DNA of 36,606 nucleotides, taken from assembly GCA_027064085.1 (NCBI GenBank), contig JAMOQH010000122.1, positions 1 to 36,606 on the forward strand, written 5' to 3'. Below, in pieces: positions 25,464-34,397 of the stretch. The translations under genes and the position numbers were made by a program. The DNA comes from a bacterium. Its GTDB lineage: Bacteria; UBP6; JAFGXH01. The stretch's first letter is position 1, and every line of letters starts with the position of its first letter. The notes beneath the pieces were generated by a model. It ran no database searches, had not been told where the DNA came from, and saw only the letters and a list, made by a program, of their open reading frames with translations.

Positions 25464-26771
25464 ATGAAAATTTTAGGTTTTATAATATTACTTTTTACAA
25501 TTACAACTTACAGTAAAAGCAATATTGAAATGAACATTGAAAACTTCAAACTTGATAATGGGTTAAATGTTTATTTAAGTAAAAATAGTGAATCCCCAAC
25601 TGTTGCAATAACTTTATATTATAAGGTTGGATCAATTAACGAACTAAAAAATAAAACAGGATTTGCCCATTTATTTGAACACATGATGTTTCAGGGTACC
25701 AGAAATGTAGAAAAAACAGAACACTTTGCATTACTTCAGAAAGTTGGTGGAAAAGCCAATGCTTTCACAACAAAAGAATACACTGCATATTATGATATTG
25801 TTACAGCTAACCAACTAGAATTAGCGTTATGGTTAGAAGCAGATAGAATGGAAAATTTATCTGTAAACTATCCCAATTTTAAAAACCAATTAGAAGTAGT
25901 CAAAGAAGAAATGAGAATGAGATATTTAAACTCTCCTTATGGAAACCTTGTAAAAACTTTAGATAGAAATGCACATAAATTATGGAATTATCAACATTCT
26001 GTTATTGGAAGCATGAAAGACCTTGACTCTTCTGGTGTAGAATATGCAAAAAGTTTTTTTAAAAAATATTATAATCCTAATAATGCAGTTTTAACTATTG
26101 TTGGAGATATTAATAAAGATGATGCTAAAAAACTTGTAAAAAAATACTTTGCTAATATTAAAAATCAATCAACCAATTATAGTTTAAAGAATAAAAAAGG
26201 GAAAAAAGGGAAAAAACTAACTACGATAGAAGATAAACTTGCAAAATTTCCAGCAATAGGCATTGCCTATCAAGCTCCATCTAAAACGAATTTAAAAGAA
26301 TATTTTGCTATGAAAATGCTTGAAACAATTTTATTTAATAATGATTCTTCTAGACTATATAGGCTATTAATAAAAGATAAAGAACTTGCTGTATCCATTT
26401 ATGGTGGCATCAATAACTTAAAGAGTGACAACTTATTTTATATCTTTTCAATGGTTAAAAAAGGAAATGTTAAAAAAGTTAGAAACTTAATATTTAAAGA
26501 AATCAAAAATATTAAAAAAAAGGGTATCACAGAAGTAGAACTTAAAAAAGCAAAACTTAGTTTTAAAACAGAATTTATTTTTCATTTAGAATCAAATATA
26601 TCAAAAGCTCTTATGATAGGAGAATTTTCTGCATTATATGGTTCCCCTGATGAGATTAAAAATTTATTATCAATAATAGATAGCATTACAGTTAAAGATG
26701 TTAAAACCATTGCTAATAAATATATGAAAAAAGAATTTTTAACTGAAGTTGATGTTAAATTAGCTAAATAG
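25464..26771 (+). CDS. periplasmic M16 family zinc peptidase, catalytic subunit
   Basis: A 435-residue protein with a signal peptide (about residues 1-18). It has the inverted zinc-binding motif HxxEH: His69, catalytic Glu72 and His73 within GFAHLFEHMMFQGT, and a Glu (148/149) about 75 residues further as third ligand. This is the M16B (processing-peptidase-like) pattern. A second M16 C-terminal domain spans about 190-370, with NPNNAVLTIVGDI and SSRLYRLL. Bacterial M16B proteins usually work with a non-catalytic partner encoded next door, and that partner is the next gene. AGGAGG precedes the ATG. It likely degrades or processes peptides in the periplasm. Confidence 0.92.
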   Translation: MKILGFIILLFTITTYSKSNIEMNIENFKLDNGLNVYLSKNSESPTVAITLYYKVGSINELKNKTGFAHLFEHMMFQGTRNVEKTEHFALLQKVGGKANAFTTKEYTAYYDIVTANQLELALWLEADRMENLSVNYPNFKNQLEVVKEEMRMRYLNSPYGNLVKTLDRNAHKLWNYQHSVIGSMKDLDSSGVEYAKSFFKKYYNPNNAVLTIVGDINKDDAKKLVKKYFANIKNQSTNYSLKNKKGKKGKKLTTIEDKLAKFPAIGIAYQAPSKTNLKEYFAMKMLETILFNNDSSRLYRLLIKDKELAVSIYGGINNLKSDNLFYIFSMVKKGNVKKVRNLIFKEIKNIKKKGITEVELKKAKLSFKTEFIFHLESNISKALMIGEFSALYGSPDEIKNLLSIIDSITVKDVKTIANKYMKKEFLTEVDVKLAK

Positions 26772-26782
26772 CGAGGTAAATA

Positions 26783-29089
26783 ATGAAAAAATTTATATTA
26801 TTAATAATGTCACTAATACTCATGAATAGTTGTGGAATGTTAGGAACTACAACTAAACCATTGAAAAAATCATATTTAACTGTTGAAGTAGATATACCTG
26901 ATAGAGGCATGGCTATTTCAGAATTAAATAAAGAAGCAATTTCTATTTTAAGTAAAACGAATTTAAGTAAGCCTGTAAATTTTGAATACAAGAAATTTTC
27001 AGGAAATGATATTATTATTTTTAAAAATTCAGAAAACGCCAATATAAACCCTATTAAAATAGAAGGTAGTGCAAATGGATATAAAGCTAAATACTTAATT
27101 ACACATACAGGAGTTCAATTATCTAAACTAAAAGGAAATAAATTAGTAAAAATAATTGCGAAAGGTAACTCTTTGTCTTCCGCAATAGAAACAGGAATAA
27201 AAAATATACTTCAAAAAGAACTTAAAGAAAGTCAAGTTATAAATATTTCTGGTAAATTAAATATTGTAAATATTTTTAATGTTAATTATGGAGTTAAAGA
27301 TATTACCGTTGATTTCAGCATTGCTTATACATTTAAAAATAATGGTAACTTAACTGCAGCAGATAGAGCAAATTTTTATGCAGAAGTTGGAATAACAGAA
27401 TACTATAAAAAGCATACAGGGAAGGCATATTCTATGGCCGAAAAAGGCATTAATACATATAAAAAATGTGATAAATGTCTTTATTTAAAAGGAATATTAA
27501 ATCTTAGAGATAAAAATTATGATAGAGCTATTTATAATTTAGAAAAAGCCTATGAATATAATAAGGATAATATATATTACTGTCAAAAATTACAAAAAGC
27601 TTATACTGAAATATATGAATTAATAAATACATCAACAGAACAAGGAAAAAAATATAAAAAAGAAGTTCAAGCAAAAGCATTTGCTATTGCTGCTTACATT
27701 GGAAGACATTTTAATCCTGATGGAAGTGTTTATATTAAACATAAACCACCATTTTCATCAAAAACTTTAAAATTTAACCTTCCTAATGTAAAAAATACTA
27801 ATTTAAAAAATGGATTATTAATTTCTGAACTTGTAAAAAACGAACTCCCTCTGTTTAATATAACTATAGGCTTTAATTTTGGTTCAGTTGATAACCCTAA
27901 AGGAAAAATGGGAATGATAGATTCTATTTTTGACTTATTAAAAGAGGGTGTAGAAGGTAAATCCTCTAAAGAAATTGCGAATTTTATAGACGATAATGGT
28001 TTAAGCTTATCTACAGGAGTTACAAATGATTATTCAACAATAACTTGTTCTTCACTAACTGAAAATGCAGATAAATGTATCGAGTTATTAGACTTACTTG
28101 TTAAAAAAGCTAGTTTTCCAAATGGAGAATATAAAAAATATATGAAAAAAAGAGTTGAGTACTATCATGCAAATACAGCAAATGCATCTTATCTTGCAAA
28201 TAAACTTCTATATAGATTAGTTTTTGGTAAACATAACTATGGATATTATGATGCAACATTAAAAACTCTCAGTAACATTAAATTAGATGATATTAAAGCC
28301 TTTTATAAAGATTATTTTAATCCTAAAAATGCTTATATTGTTATTTCAGGTAAGTATAGTAAAGAAGTACTAAACAATATAAAATCTAAATTCAATGATT
28401 GGAATTTGGGAAAAATAATAGAAAAAACAGCTAAAACTACAATTAAACCATTAAAAGAAAATAGACAATTAATTTATGTTATTGATAGACCTAGCTCTAA
28501 ACAAGTAGTTATTTCTTATGGCCAAACGGCTCCTTCTTATAGTTCTAAAAACACCTTAGCTCTTTACATGGGAAATTTAATTTTGGGTGGAAGTGCAAGT
28601 AGTAGATTATTTATGAGATTAAGAGAAAAAGAAAGCTTAACTTATGGTGCTTATAGTAATATTTCAGCTAAACGTGAAGCAGGACTTTTTAAAGCAGGAT
28701 TATCTGTTAGAAATGAAGTTGTTGGCAAAGCTGTTTCATCATTATTAGATGAATTAAAGAAATTTAAAGAAAAAGGAATTATCAAAAAAGAACTTAGTGA
28801 TAAAAAAGGTTTAGAAAATGGTGCATTTGCAATGAAACTACAAGGATTTGGTTACATATCTATGCTCATAAAATCAAAAATGTTTAAGCTCCCTAAAAAT
28901 TACTTTGAAAACTATCTATCTAATTTATCAAAATTAACAGTTAAAGATATTAATAATGCTGTTAAAAATATTATCACTCCAAATAAAGGAATAATTGTAA
29001 TTGTTGGAGATAGTAAATCTTTTATAAGTCAATTAAAATCATTTGGGCAGGTTGTTGTTTTAGATGAAAATCTTAAAGTAAAAAAATAA
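26783..29089 (+). CDS. lipoprotein with TPR-like region fused to a non-catalytic M16 domain
   Basis: A 768-residue predicted lipoprotein with lipobox LMNS-C17. Residues about 30-190 form an unrecognised domain; about 195-275 look like tetratricopeptide repeats (AIYNLEKAYEYNKDN); about 320-768 form a complete M16 pair of domains (LPNVKNTNLKNGLLISEL, SSRLFMRLREKESLTYGA). At the place of the zinc motif it reads GMIDSIFDLLKEG (about 377-389) without the His residues, so it is presumably inactive and acts as the partner of the M16 peptidase encoded just upstream (11 bp). The lipid anchor plus TPR would place the heterodimer on a membrane and add a docking surface. Such a TPR-M16 lipoprotein is longer than the typical partner (about 430-500 residues). 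GAGG lies 6 bases before the ATG. Confidence 0.85.
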   Translation: MKKFILLIMSLILMNSCGMLGTTTKPLKKSYLTVEVDIPDRGMAISELNKEAISILSKTNLSKPVNFEYKKFSGNDIIIFKNSENANINPIKIEGSANGYKAKYLITHTGVQLSKLKGNKLVKIIAKGNSLSSAIETGIKNILQKELKESQVINISGKLNIVNIFNVNYGVKDITVDFSIAYTFKNNGNLTAADRANFYAEVGITEYYKKHTGKAYSMAEKGINTYKKCDKCLYLKGILNLRDKNYDRAIYNLEKAYEYNKDNIYYCQKLQKAYTEIYELINTSTEQGKKYKKEVQAKAFAIAAYIGRHFNPDGSVYIKHKPPFSSKTLKFNLPNVKNTNLKNGLLISELVKNELPLFNITIGFNFGSVDNPKGKMGMIDSIFDLLKEGVEGKSSKEIANFIDDNGLSLSTGVTNDYSTITCSSLTENADKCIELLDLLVKKASFPNGEYKKYMKKRVEYYHANTANASYLANKLLYRLVFGKHNYGYYDATLKTLSNIKLDDIKAFYKDYFNPKNAYIVISGKYSKEVLNNIKSKFNDWNLGKIIEKTAKTTIKPLKENRQLIYVIDRPSSKQVVISYGQTAPSYSSKNTLALYMGNLILGGSASSRLFMRLREKESLTYGAYSNISAKREAGLFKAGLSVRNEVVGKAVSSLLDELKKFKEKGIIKKELSDKKGLENGAFAMKLQGFGYISMLIKSKMFKLPKNYFENYLSNLSKLTVKDINNAVKNIITPNKGIIVIVGDSKSFISQLKSFGQVVVLDENLKVKK

Positions 29090-29749
29090 TTAAAATACTG
29101 CTGGTAAGCCAAATAAAGACATAAAAAGTCTAATTATCATAAAAATAGGTTTTACAATATAGTCAATTGCTCCAGTAAACACTAATAATATTAATAAAAA
29201 GAAAAATAATTGTCCGTTCTGTTCCATAAAATCAGCATACTTATCTGGCAATAACCACTGTAATATTTTACTACCATCTAATGGAGGAACAGGTAATAAA
29301 TTAAAAAACGCTAAACCAAAATTCATCATAATAAAAATTATTAATATTTGAAATAATTGAGGAGAAATATTTGCTCCCATAGTTATTAACAATATTTTTA
29401 ATATTATCATCACAAGAAATGCAAATAAGAAATTTGAAGCAGGACCTGCTAATGAAACCAACATATAGCCTGTTCTCTGAGTTACCTTTCTTGTATATAA
29501 TAAAGGATTTGTTGGAACAGGTTTTGCCCAACCTAAAAATGGGATTCCTGTGCCTATTGAAAGTAATGGCAATAAAATTGTACCAAAAATATCAATATGA
29601 GACAATGGATTTAAATTTAAGCGACCTTGCCTTTCTGCAGTATCATCACCTAATAATTTTGCTGCTAAAGCATGAGAATATTCATGTACAGTTAATGAGA
29701 GTATCATAGGTATTAAAATCATTACTGCTTTTACAAAAAAGTTATCCAT
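29090..29749 (-). CDS. site-2 protease family (M50) integral membrane metalloprotease
   Basis: A 219-residue protein with about five or six membrane helices. Zinc site residues are visible: HEYSH (His22, Glu23, His26) in the first helix and PVPPLDG (Asp158) near the C-terminal helices. GWAKPVPTNPLLY in between is typical of the short YwhC-like M50 group, which lacks PDZ domains. It cleaves membrane-spanning or signal-peptide substrates; the substrate is unknown. The ATG overlaps the stop of the DnaJ gene by one base (TAATG), so the two are coupled. It ends one base after the convergent M16 gene, 29089. Confidence 0.9.
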   Translation of the reverse strand: MDNFFVKAVMILIPMILSLTVHEYSHALAAKLLGDDTAERQGRLNLNPLSHIDIFGTILLPLLSIGTGIPFLGWAKPVPTNPLLYTRKVTQRTGYMLVSLAGPASNFLFAFLVMIILKILLITMGANISPQLFQILIIFIMMNFGLAFFNLLPVPPLDGSKILQWLLPDKYADFMEQNGQLFFFLLILLVFTGAIDYIVKPIFMIIRLFMSLFGLPAVF

Positions 29750-30663
29750 TATTTTTCTTCCAATATTTTAGTAATCTTTTTTATTTGCTTATCTGTTAAA
29801 TCTGTTGGTATATTGATTTCTGTTTTAATAAGCAAGTTCCCTTTTGTATTTTTCTTTCTAACACCAAACCCAGGTATTTTAAATATTTTACCACTACCTG
29901 TTTTCGGAGGGATTGTTAATGCAATTGTTCCCCATAAGGTTTGTACATCTAATTTTCCACCATTTAAAGCCGTTTTTAAATCTAAAAATAAAGATTTATT
30001 TAAATTATCACCATCTATTTTATATTCAGTATTATTATAAACTGAAATTTCAATAATTAAATCTCCTGCTTCTCCTCCATTTGGAGAGGCATAACCTTGC
30101 CCTTTTAATTTAATTTTTTGACCATTTTTAATACCTTGAGGAATTTTAACTTTAATTTCTTTACTTCCTTGAAGTCTTATACTTCGTTCTCCACCTTTAA
30201 TAGCTTCTGAAAAGGGTATTTTTAGTTCCGTTTTAATATTTTGACCTCTTGTTGCTTGCTGATGAAAGCCACCAAAGCCACCTTGTTGCTGTCCACCAGA
30301 AAAACCACCACCAAATAAATCACTAAAAGAAAAGCCTCCACCGCCTTTTCCACCAAAAAGATCACCAAAAATATCTCCTAAATCTGAAAAGTTATCACTG
30401 TTAAAGCCACCAAATCCACCACTTGCTTCATAACCTTTTTCAAAATTATCATGCCCCATTCTATCATATTTTTTTCTTTTTTCAGGGTCTGACAAAACAT
30501 CATAGGCAACAGTAATTTCTTTAAATTTAGCCTCTGCGTTTGGATTATCTTTATTTTTATCGGGATGATACTTCATTGCTAGTTTTCTATATGCTTTTTT
30601 TAATTCTTTAGCATCAACATCTTTGCTTACTCCCAACATTTCATAATAATCTTTTTTTGCCAT
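29749..30663 (-). CDS. DnaJ-class co-chaperone lacking the zinc finger (CbpA-like)
   Basis: A 304-residue protein. The N-terminal J domain (about 3-70) has the HPD motif (33-35) in [11 protein letters not shown] Gly/Phe-rich linker follows (about 80-140), then the two-part C-terminal peptide-binding domain (about 145-300, with [11 protein letters not shown] and [17 protein letters not shown]). No CxxCxGxG zinc finger is present, as in type II (CbpA/DnaJB-like) proteins. It would stimulate DnaK ATPase and hand over clients. GAGG precedes the ATG by 5-6 bases. It is in an operon with the M50 protease, linking a co-chaperone to a membrane protease. A TTGAAA/TAATAT promoter lies about 30-60 bp upstream. 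Confidence 0.9.
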   Translation of the reverse strand: MAKKDYYEMLGVSKDVDAKELKKAYRKLAMKYHPDKNKDNPNAEAKFKEITVAYDVLSDPEKRKKYDRMGHDNFEKGYEASGGFGGFNSDNFSDLGDIFGDLFGGKGGGGFSFSDLFGGGFSGGQQQGGFGGFHQQATRGQNIKTELKIPFSEAIKGGERSIRLQGSKEIKVKIPQGIKNGQKIKLKGQGYASPNGGEAGDLIIEISVYNNTEYKIDGDNLNKSLFLDLKTALNGGKLDVQTLWGTIALTIPPKTGSGKIFKIPGFGVRKKNTKGNLLIKTEINIPTDLTDKQIKKITKILEEK

Positions 30664-30693
30664 AAATACCTCATTAATTATCCATACAAATAC

Positions 30694-30721
30694 ATATTAA
30701 GCACTCTTTTTTTATTTTCAA
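30694..30721 (-). promoter_or_regulatory. possible promoter of the DnaJ/M50 operon
   Basis: On the minus strand, TTGAAA (30721-30716), a 16-bp spacer, then TAATAT (30699-30694). The leader is about 25 bases. Confidence 0.45.
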
Positions 30722-30801
30722 GATTTTTTATATAAATTTAACTATTTAATTACTTTTCAGTTTCATATTTAAATATATTCTTACTCACCACGAATGTAAC
30801 C

Positions 30802-31551
30802 CTATTCAGCTTCGCAACCTTTTCCATCTTCTGTAGTTTTAAAGCCTTGATTACAAGTACAAAGAGCATTGCCTTCATCATCGGTGTCACATGTTCCTTG
30901 ATAATTACAGGTAACACCTTTACAAGGCGATGAAATTATCTCTGTTGATTTAACACACACATACATACCCTTTAGAGGATGCCCTTGTAATTGAATAGGA
31001 CTTACACAATTATAGTTTTCAGGACAACCTATCGCAACACATTTACCTTGTTCTGAACACTCAAGTCCTGTATCACACATACCTGTAATATTCTGGGGGC
31101 TACATTTTGTATTTTCAAGAACACAGTTTCCTTGAAGATATACTTCATTAGGTTGGCAAATTGATTGACAATTTCCAGACTCATTACATTTTTTACCTTC
31201 AGGACACAAACCACTTAAATTTTCAGGAGAACAAGTTTTTGCAATTTCATAACAAACGGCATCTACACATTTTTCTGTAGATTTACAAATAACATCACCT
31301 ATTTTAGTAGTTTCATTATAACAAGTTCTTTTGGGACCACATTTTTGAGTACAATAAGAACCATTTCCGTCATAAGAGATGCATAAAGCATCGCTATCAA
31401 GAGTCATACAATCTAAATTTTTCTGTTCAATTTTAGTAACATGCTCTGATGTAGGCTTTAAAAGAGCACAATTATCACCTAATTTTGCATTATTTTCACA
31501 ACTAATTGCTAAAAAAACTAAAATAAATATAGTTATTTTTAATAATTTCAT
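30802..31551 (-). CDS. Cys-rich EGF-like lipoprotein
   Basis: A 249-residue predicted lipoprotein. The ATG at 31551 is chosen because GGAGG stands 8 bases before it; an ATG five codons upstream has no site. Lipobox is LAIS-C18. About 25 Cys follow. Two similar units, CSPENLSGLCPEGKKCNESG and CSPQNITGMCDTGLECSEQG, flank a short linker, and the C-terminus is one EGF-like module (about 210-248) with CTCNQGF. It appears to be a disulfide-rich surface protein like the other two EGF lipoproteins in the window. It has its own strong promoter in front and no partner gene on the same strand. Confidence 0.75.
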   Translation of the reverse strand: MKLLKITIFILVFLAISCENNAKLGDNCALLKPTSEHVTKIEQKNLDCMTLDSDALCISYDGNGSYCTQKCGPKRTCYNETTKIGDVICKSTEKCVDAVCYEIAKTCSPENLSGLCPEGKKCNESGNCQSICQPNEVYLQGNCVLENTKCSPQNITGMCDTGLECSEQGKCVAIGCPENYNCVSPIQLQGHPLKGMYVCVKSTEIISSPCKGVTCNYQGTCDTDDEGNALCTCNQGFKTTEDGKGCEAE

Positions 31552-31576
31552 AACGATAGCCTCCATTAACTGATGT

Positions 31577-31605
31577 ATTATATATATTTTTTAACAATTT
31601 TTCAA
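31577..31605 (-). promoter_or_regulatory. strong promoter of the Cys-rich EGF lipoprotein gene
   Basis: On the minus strand, TTGAAA (31605-31600), a 17-bp spacer and a perfect TATAAT (31582-31577). It starts right after the stop codon of the upstream transglutaminase-like gene, so the lipoprotein can be expressed independently of the stressosome operon. Confidence 0.65.
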
Positions 31606-31606
31606 C

Positions 31607-32779
31607 TTAAAATGCATTTTCAAAATTTATATAGTTAATATCTAAAGGAATTATAATTATTCCATACTTACTTTCCTCTCCTAATTTTAAATAATTTAAA
31701 TTAATAAAAGCCTTTTTATTAACAGGATCAAAAGCCTTAATTGAATTAGATGATTGATATTCCACCCATGAATGATATAACCATCTTCCTTTTTTGGGCT
31801 TATAAATTAAACCATATATTTTTTTAGCATAAAATCCTAATTTTCTCAAAATCCCTACTGAGACTTCTGAAAACTCAGTACAATCACCTTTTTTTATCGT
31901 TAAAATCTCTCTAATTGACATTTTTTTTGAAATATCTTGATATCCTATTTCTTTGTGTAAAGCAGTTATTAAAAAAGGAATTAAAGCATCAAGCTTTTGG
32001 TATTTATTTAAATTATATCTTTTTATAAAGTCATCAAGCAAGGGCTCTACTTTTGAGTATAAAGCTTTTTTTTGTTGTTTTATATTATTTTTCACTAAAT
32101 TATTGTTAGTTAAAATACATTTTACTTTTTCAGCTTCTTTTTTACATTTTTGCCTTAAATCGCTTGGTGGTATAATTTCTGAATCAAATGAAATTACATA
32201 TTTAGCCGGATATTCTTTTTTTATTTTTTGGGAATTAACTTCTCTAAACCTTAAAACATTAAAATAATATATTTTATTGGGTATTTCATCTAATTTCTGG
32301 TATTTAAACGGAGATGCATAATAACCTTTTGCTGTTTTATGAATTTTCAATTCACTTTTATCAATTAATTTAGCTATACTAGGATAATAAACTTTTTTGT
32401 AATTATCTAGATTATTAAACAAAAAGGGATATATTAAATTTTTGGAACTTATTTTTCTCTTAAAGTTTAAAGATGGAGATGAATATATAACTAAATCTCC
32501 TTTTCTTAACATTTTAACTTCGTGAATAGACTTTTTATTTCCATTTTTTATATATATTTTACAAGAATAATTTTCATTTTTTTGAGTGCAAAGACCAACT
32601 ATCTTATTTTTGGCTAGAATAGAGTACATTTTATCATATTTTTTTGTATTTTCTCCATTTACATCTCCTAATTCAGGAGTAAAAAACTCCTCTTTATCAT
32701 AATAATTATTAATTGAATATTTTATTATTATTACCGTAAATAACGATGCTAATATTATAGCTATTTTTAAACCCCTCAT
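31607..32779 (-). CDS. membrane-anchored transglutaminase-like (papain-fold) protein
   Basis: A 390-residue protein. Residues about 4-22 form one membrane anchor; the rest should be periplasmic. A transglutaminase-like core near the C-terminus has all three expected catalytic residues: Cys300 in KKGDCTEFSEV, His336 in LYHSWVEY and Asp351 in AFDPVNKKAF. Residues about 40-290 are unrecognised. In bacteria such domains act as proteases, amidases or crosslinking enzymes; the reaction here is unknown. The ATG overlaps the stop of the TPR gene by ATGA. It is the last gene of the stressosome operon, suggesting an envelope output. Confidence 0.75.
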   Translation of the reverse strand: MRGLKIAIILASLFTVIIIKYSINNYYDKEEFFTPELGDVNGENTKKYDKMYSILAKNKIVGLCTQKNENYSCKIYIKNGNKKSIHEVKMLRKGDLVIYSSPSLNFKRKISSKNLIYPFLFNNLDNYKKVYYPSIAKLIDKSELKIHKTAKGYYASPFKYQKLDEIPNKIYYFNVLRFREVNSQKIKKEYPAKYVISFDSEIIPPSDLRQKCKKEAEKVKCILTNNNLVKNNIKQQKKALYSKVEPLLDDFIKRYNLNKYQKLDALIPFLITALHKEIGYQDISKKMSIREILTIKKGDCTEFSEVSVGILRKLGFYAKKIYGLIYKPKKGRWLYHSWVEYQSSNSIKAFDPVNKKAFINLNYLKLGEESKYGIIIIPLDINYINFENAF

Positions 32780-33495
32780 CTTCTACTCTTTAAAAGAGGT
32801 CTCATTTTTTTCTTTTTTTTCTTTTTTAAATTTAAAGATTTAAGAAATTCTTTTAGCTTTTCTTTTTCATTATATTTCTTATAAAATCTAATTAAATATT
32901 TAGTTGCATAATACTTATCCTTTGAATTCTTATAGAAAACGACTAACTCATGTTCAGCTTTCTCTAATTCATTAATTTTTTGATATAATATTGCTAAATT
33001 AACTCTCTGAAGCTCATCATGATACTTATTTACAAGCACATTATAGTATTTTATTGCATTTCTATAATTATTTTTTCTATTTTCAATTAATGCAAGCCTA
33101 TTTATAGCTCTTTTATTATTTTTTATTTTAAGAAGATATATCCTAGCTTTAATATAATTTTCCTCTTCAAAGTAAATATCGCCTAAAGCATTTATTAACT
33201 CTTGATTATTAGGTTTTTCTTTAATTGCATTTTTTATAATATTTTCAGCCTTTGATATTTCACCTATTTTTTTATAAAGAATACCTAAGTCAATAAATAA
33301 AGAAACAGAATGATTAGATTTAGTTAACTCTTTATAGTACTTTAAAGAGTTTTTATAGTGTCCATATTCTTTTAATAAAGAGGCGAGTTTTATTTCTGAT
33401 TTAAAAATTTCTTTTTTAGAGTATATTTTAGAATATAATGCTTTAGGGCTAATAAATGTTAATACTATAAACATAAAAAAGATATTTTTTATCAT
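32776..33495 (-). CDS. exported tetratricopeptide-repeat protein
   Basis: A 239-residue protein. A signal peptide or anchor covers about residues 1-22. Residues about 30-215 show repeated helix pairs of TPR type, such as YYKELTKSNHSVSLFIDLGILYKKIG, IKEKPNNQELINALGDIYFEEENY and KYHDELQRVNLAILYQKINELEKAEHEL. The C-terminus is strongly basic (KKKKKKMRPLLKSRR). It should be a protein-interaction scaffold in the periplasm. It overlaps by ATGA both the GGDEF gene before it and the transglutaminase-like gene after it, so these three are translated as a coupled set. Confidence 0.75.
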   Translation of the reverse strand: MIKNIFFMFIVLTFISPKALYSKIYSKKEIFKSEIKLASLLKEYGHYKNSLKYYKELTKSNHSVSLFIDLGILYKKIGEISKAENIIKNAIKEKPNNQELINALGDIYFEEENYIKARIYLLKIKNNKRAINRLALIENRKNNYRNAIKYYNVLVNKYHDELQRVNLAILYQKINELEKAEHELVVFYKNSKDKYYATKYLIRFYKKYNEKEKLKEFLKSLNLKKKKKKKMRPLLKSRR

Positions 33496-34397
33496 TTTTC
33501 TAACTCACCACTTAAAACTGTTTGATTTCTACCATTTTCTTTTGCAAAATACAAAGCATCATCAGAATCAGTTATTAACTTACTTATCAACATATTATCC
33601 GTGTATTCAGAAATACCAATAGAACAAGTAATAGTATTAACTATTTCAAAAACATTATTCGCAATAATATTTCTAATTTTTTCAGCAACTTTTTTAGCAT
33701 CTAAAGCACTAGTTTCAGGCATTAACAATACAAATTCTTCACCTCCCCACCTTGCAAAAACATCAGATTTTCTTATATTTTTGGCAATTAAAGAACTAAA
33801 TTCTACTAAAACCCTGTCCCCAACCAAATGCCCAAAATTATCATTAACATGCTTAAAATGGTCAATATCAAATATTGCAAATGATAAATTAATTTTGTAT
33901 CGTTTCGCTCTAGCCATTTCCCTTTCTAACAATTCATTAAATTTATTTCTATTAAAAACATTAGTCAAGTTATCATAATATGCCTTCTTTTTTAATTCGT
34001 GATTCATTTCTAAAAGGCTATTCCTTGTAACAGAAATCTTGTTAATTTTATCTATAATTTCTTTATTTAATTTAAAATTATTAGCTAATATTACCTTGTA
34101 CTTATTAACTATAAAATTATTTTTTTGTATATACTCAAAATCATCAAAAATTCCATCTATAATTTTAATATCTTTTTTAGATTCAACATATAAATAAAGC
34201 TCCTTATCCATAATAGATATTTTTATACCAACATTTATCATATCAAAGTAATTTGAAAAAAAAGATATAATTGAAACTCTTTTGTAGCTATCTAACTTAA
34301 ACAACTCTAATATTTGCAGTAATCTATTAATTAAATCGTGTTTGCTTGAAGGTTTTAAAAATACTAATTCCTTCTCTTTTTTCTTATTCAAGCTCAT
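33492..34397 (-). CDS. diguanylate cyclase (GGDEF) with a stressosome-linked N-terminal domain
   Basis: A 301-residue protein. The C-terminal half (about 135-300) is a GGDEF domain: DNLTNVFNRNKF, FDIDHFKHVNDNFGH, active-site GGEEF (218-222) and, at exactly five residues before it, the inhibitory I-site RKSD (209-212). It should therefore make c-di-GMP with product inhibition. The N-terminal half (about 1-130) has no recognised fold; in the comparable Moorella operon the N-terminal part of the cyclase is bound by the stressosome switch kinase, so a similar role is inferred. The ATG is only one base after GAGG; a TTG two codons later is better spaced and may be the true start. It overlaps the RsbX-like gene by 14 bp. 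Confidence 0.88.
   Translation of the reverse strand: MSLNKKKEKELVFLKPSSKHDLINRLLQILELFKLDSYKRVSIISFFSNYFDMINVGIKISIMDKELYLYVESKKDIKIIDGIFDDFEYIQKNNFIVNKYKVILANNFKLNKEIIDKINKISVTRNSLLEMNHELKKKAYYDNLTNVFNRNKFNELLEREMARAKRYKINLSFAIFDIDHFKHVNDNFGHLVGDRVLVEFSSLIAKNIRKSDVFARWGGEEFVLLMPETSALDAKKVAEKIRNIIANNVFEIVNTITCSIGISEYTDNMLISKLITDSDDALYFAKENGRNQTVLSGELEK

Noticed and set aside
30697-30706. TTAAGCACTC upstream of the DnaJ gene, resembling half of a CIRCE (HrcA) element
   Set aside because: It has one extra base relative to TTAGCACTC, and no matching GAGTGCTAA arm at 9 bp is present.
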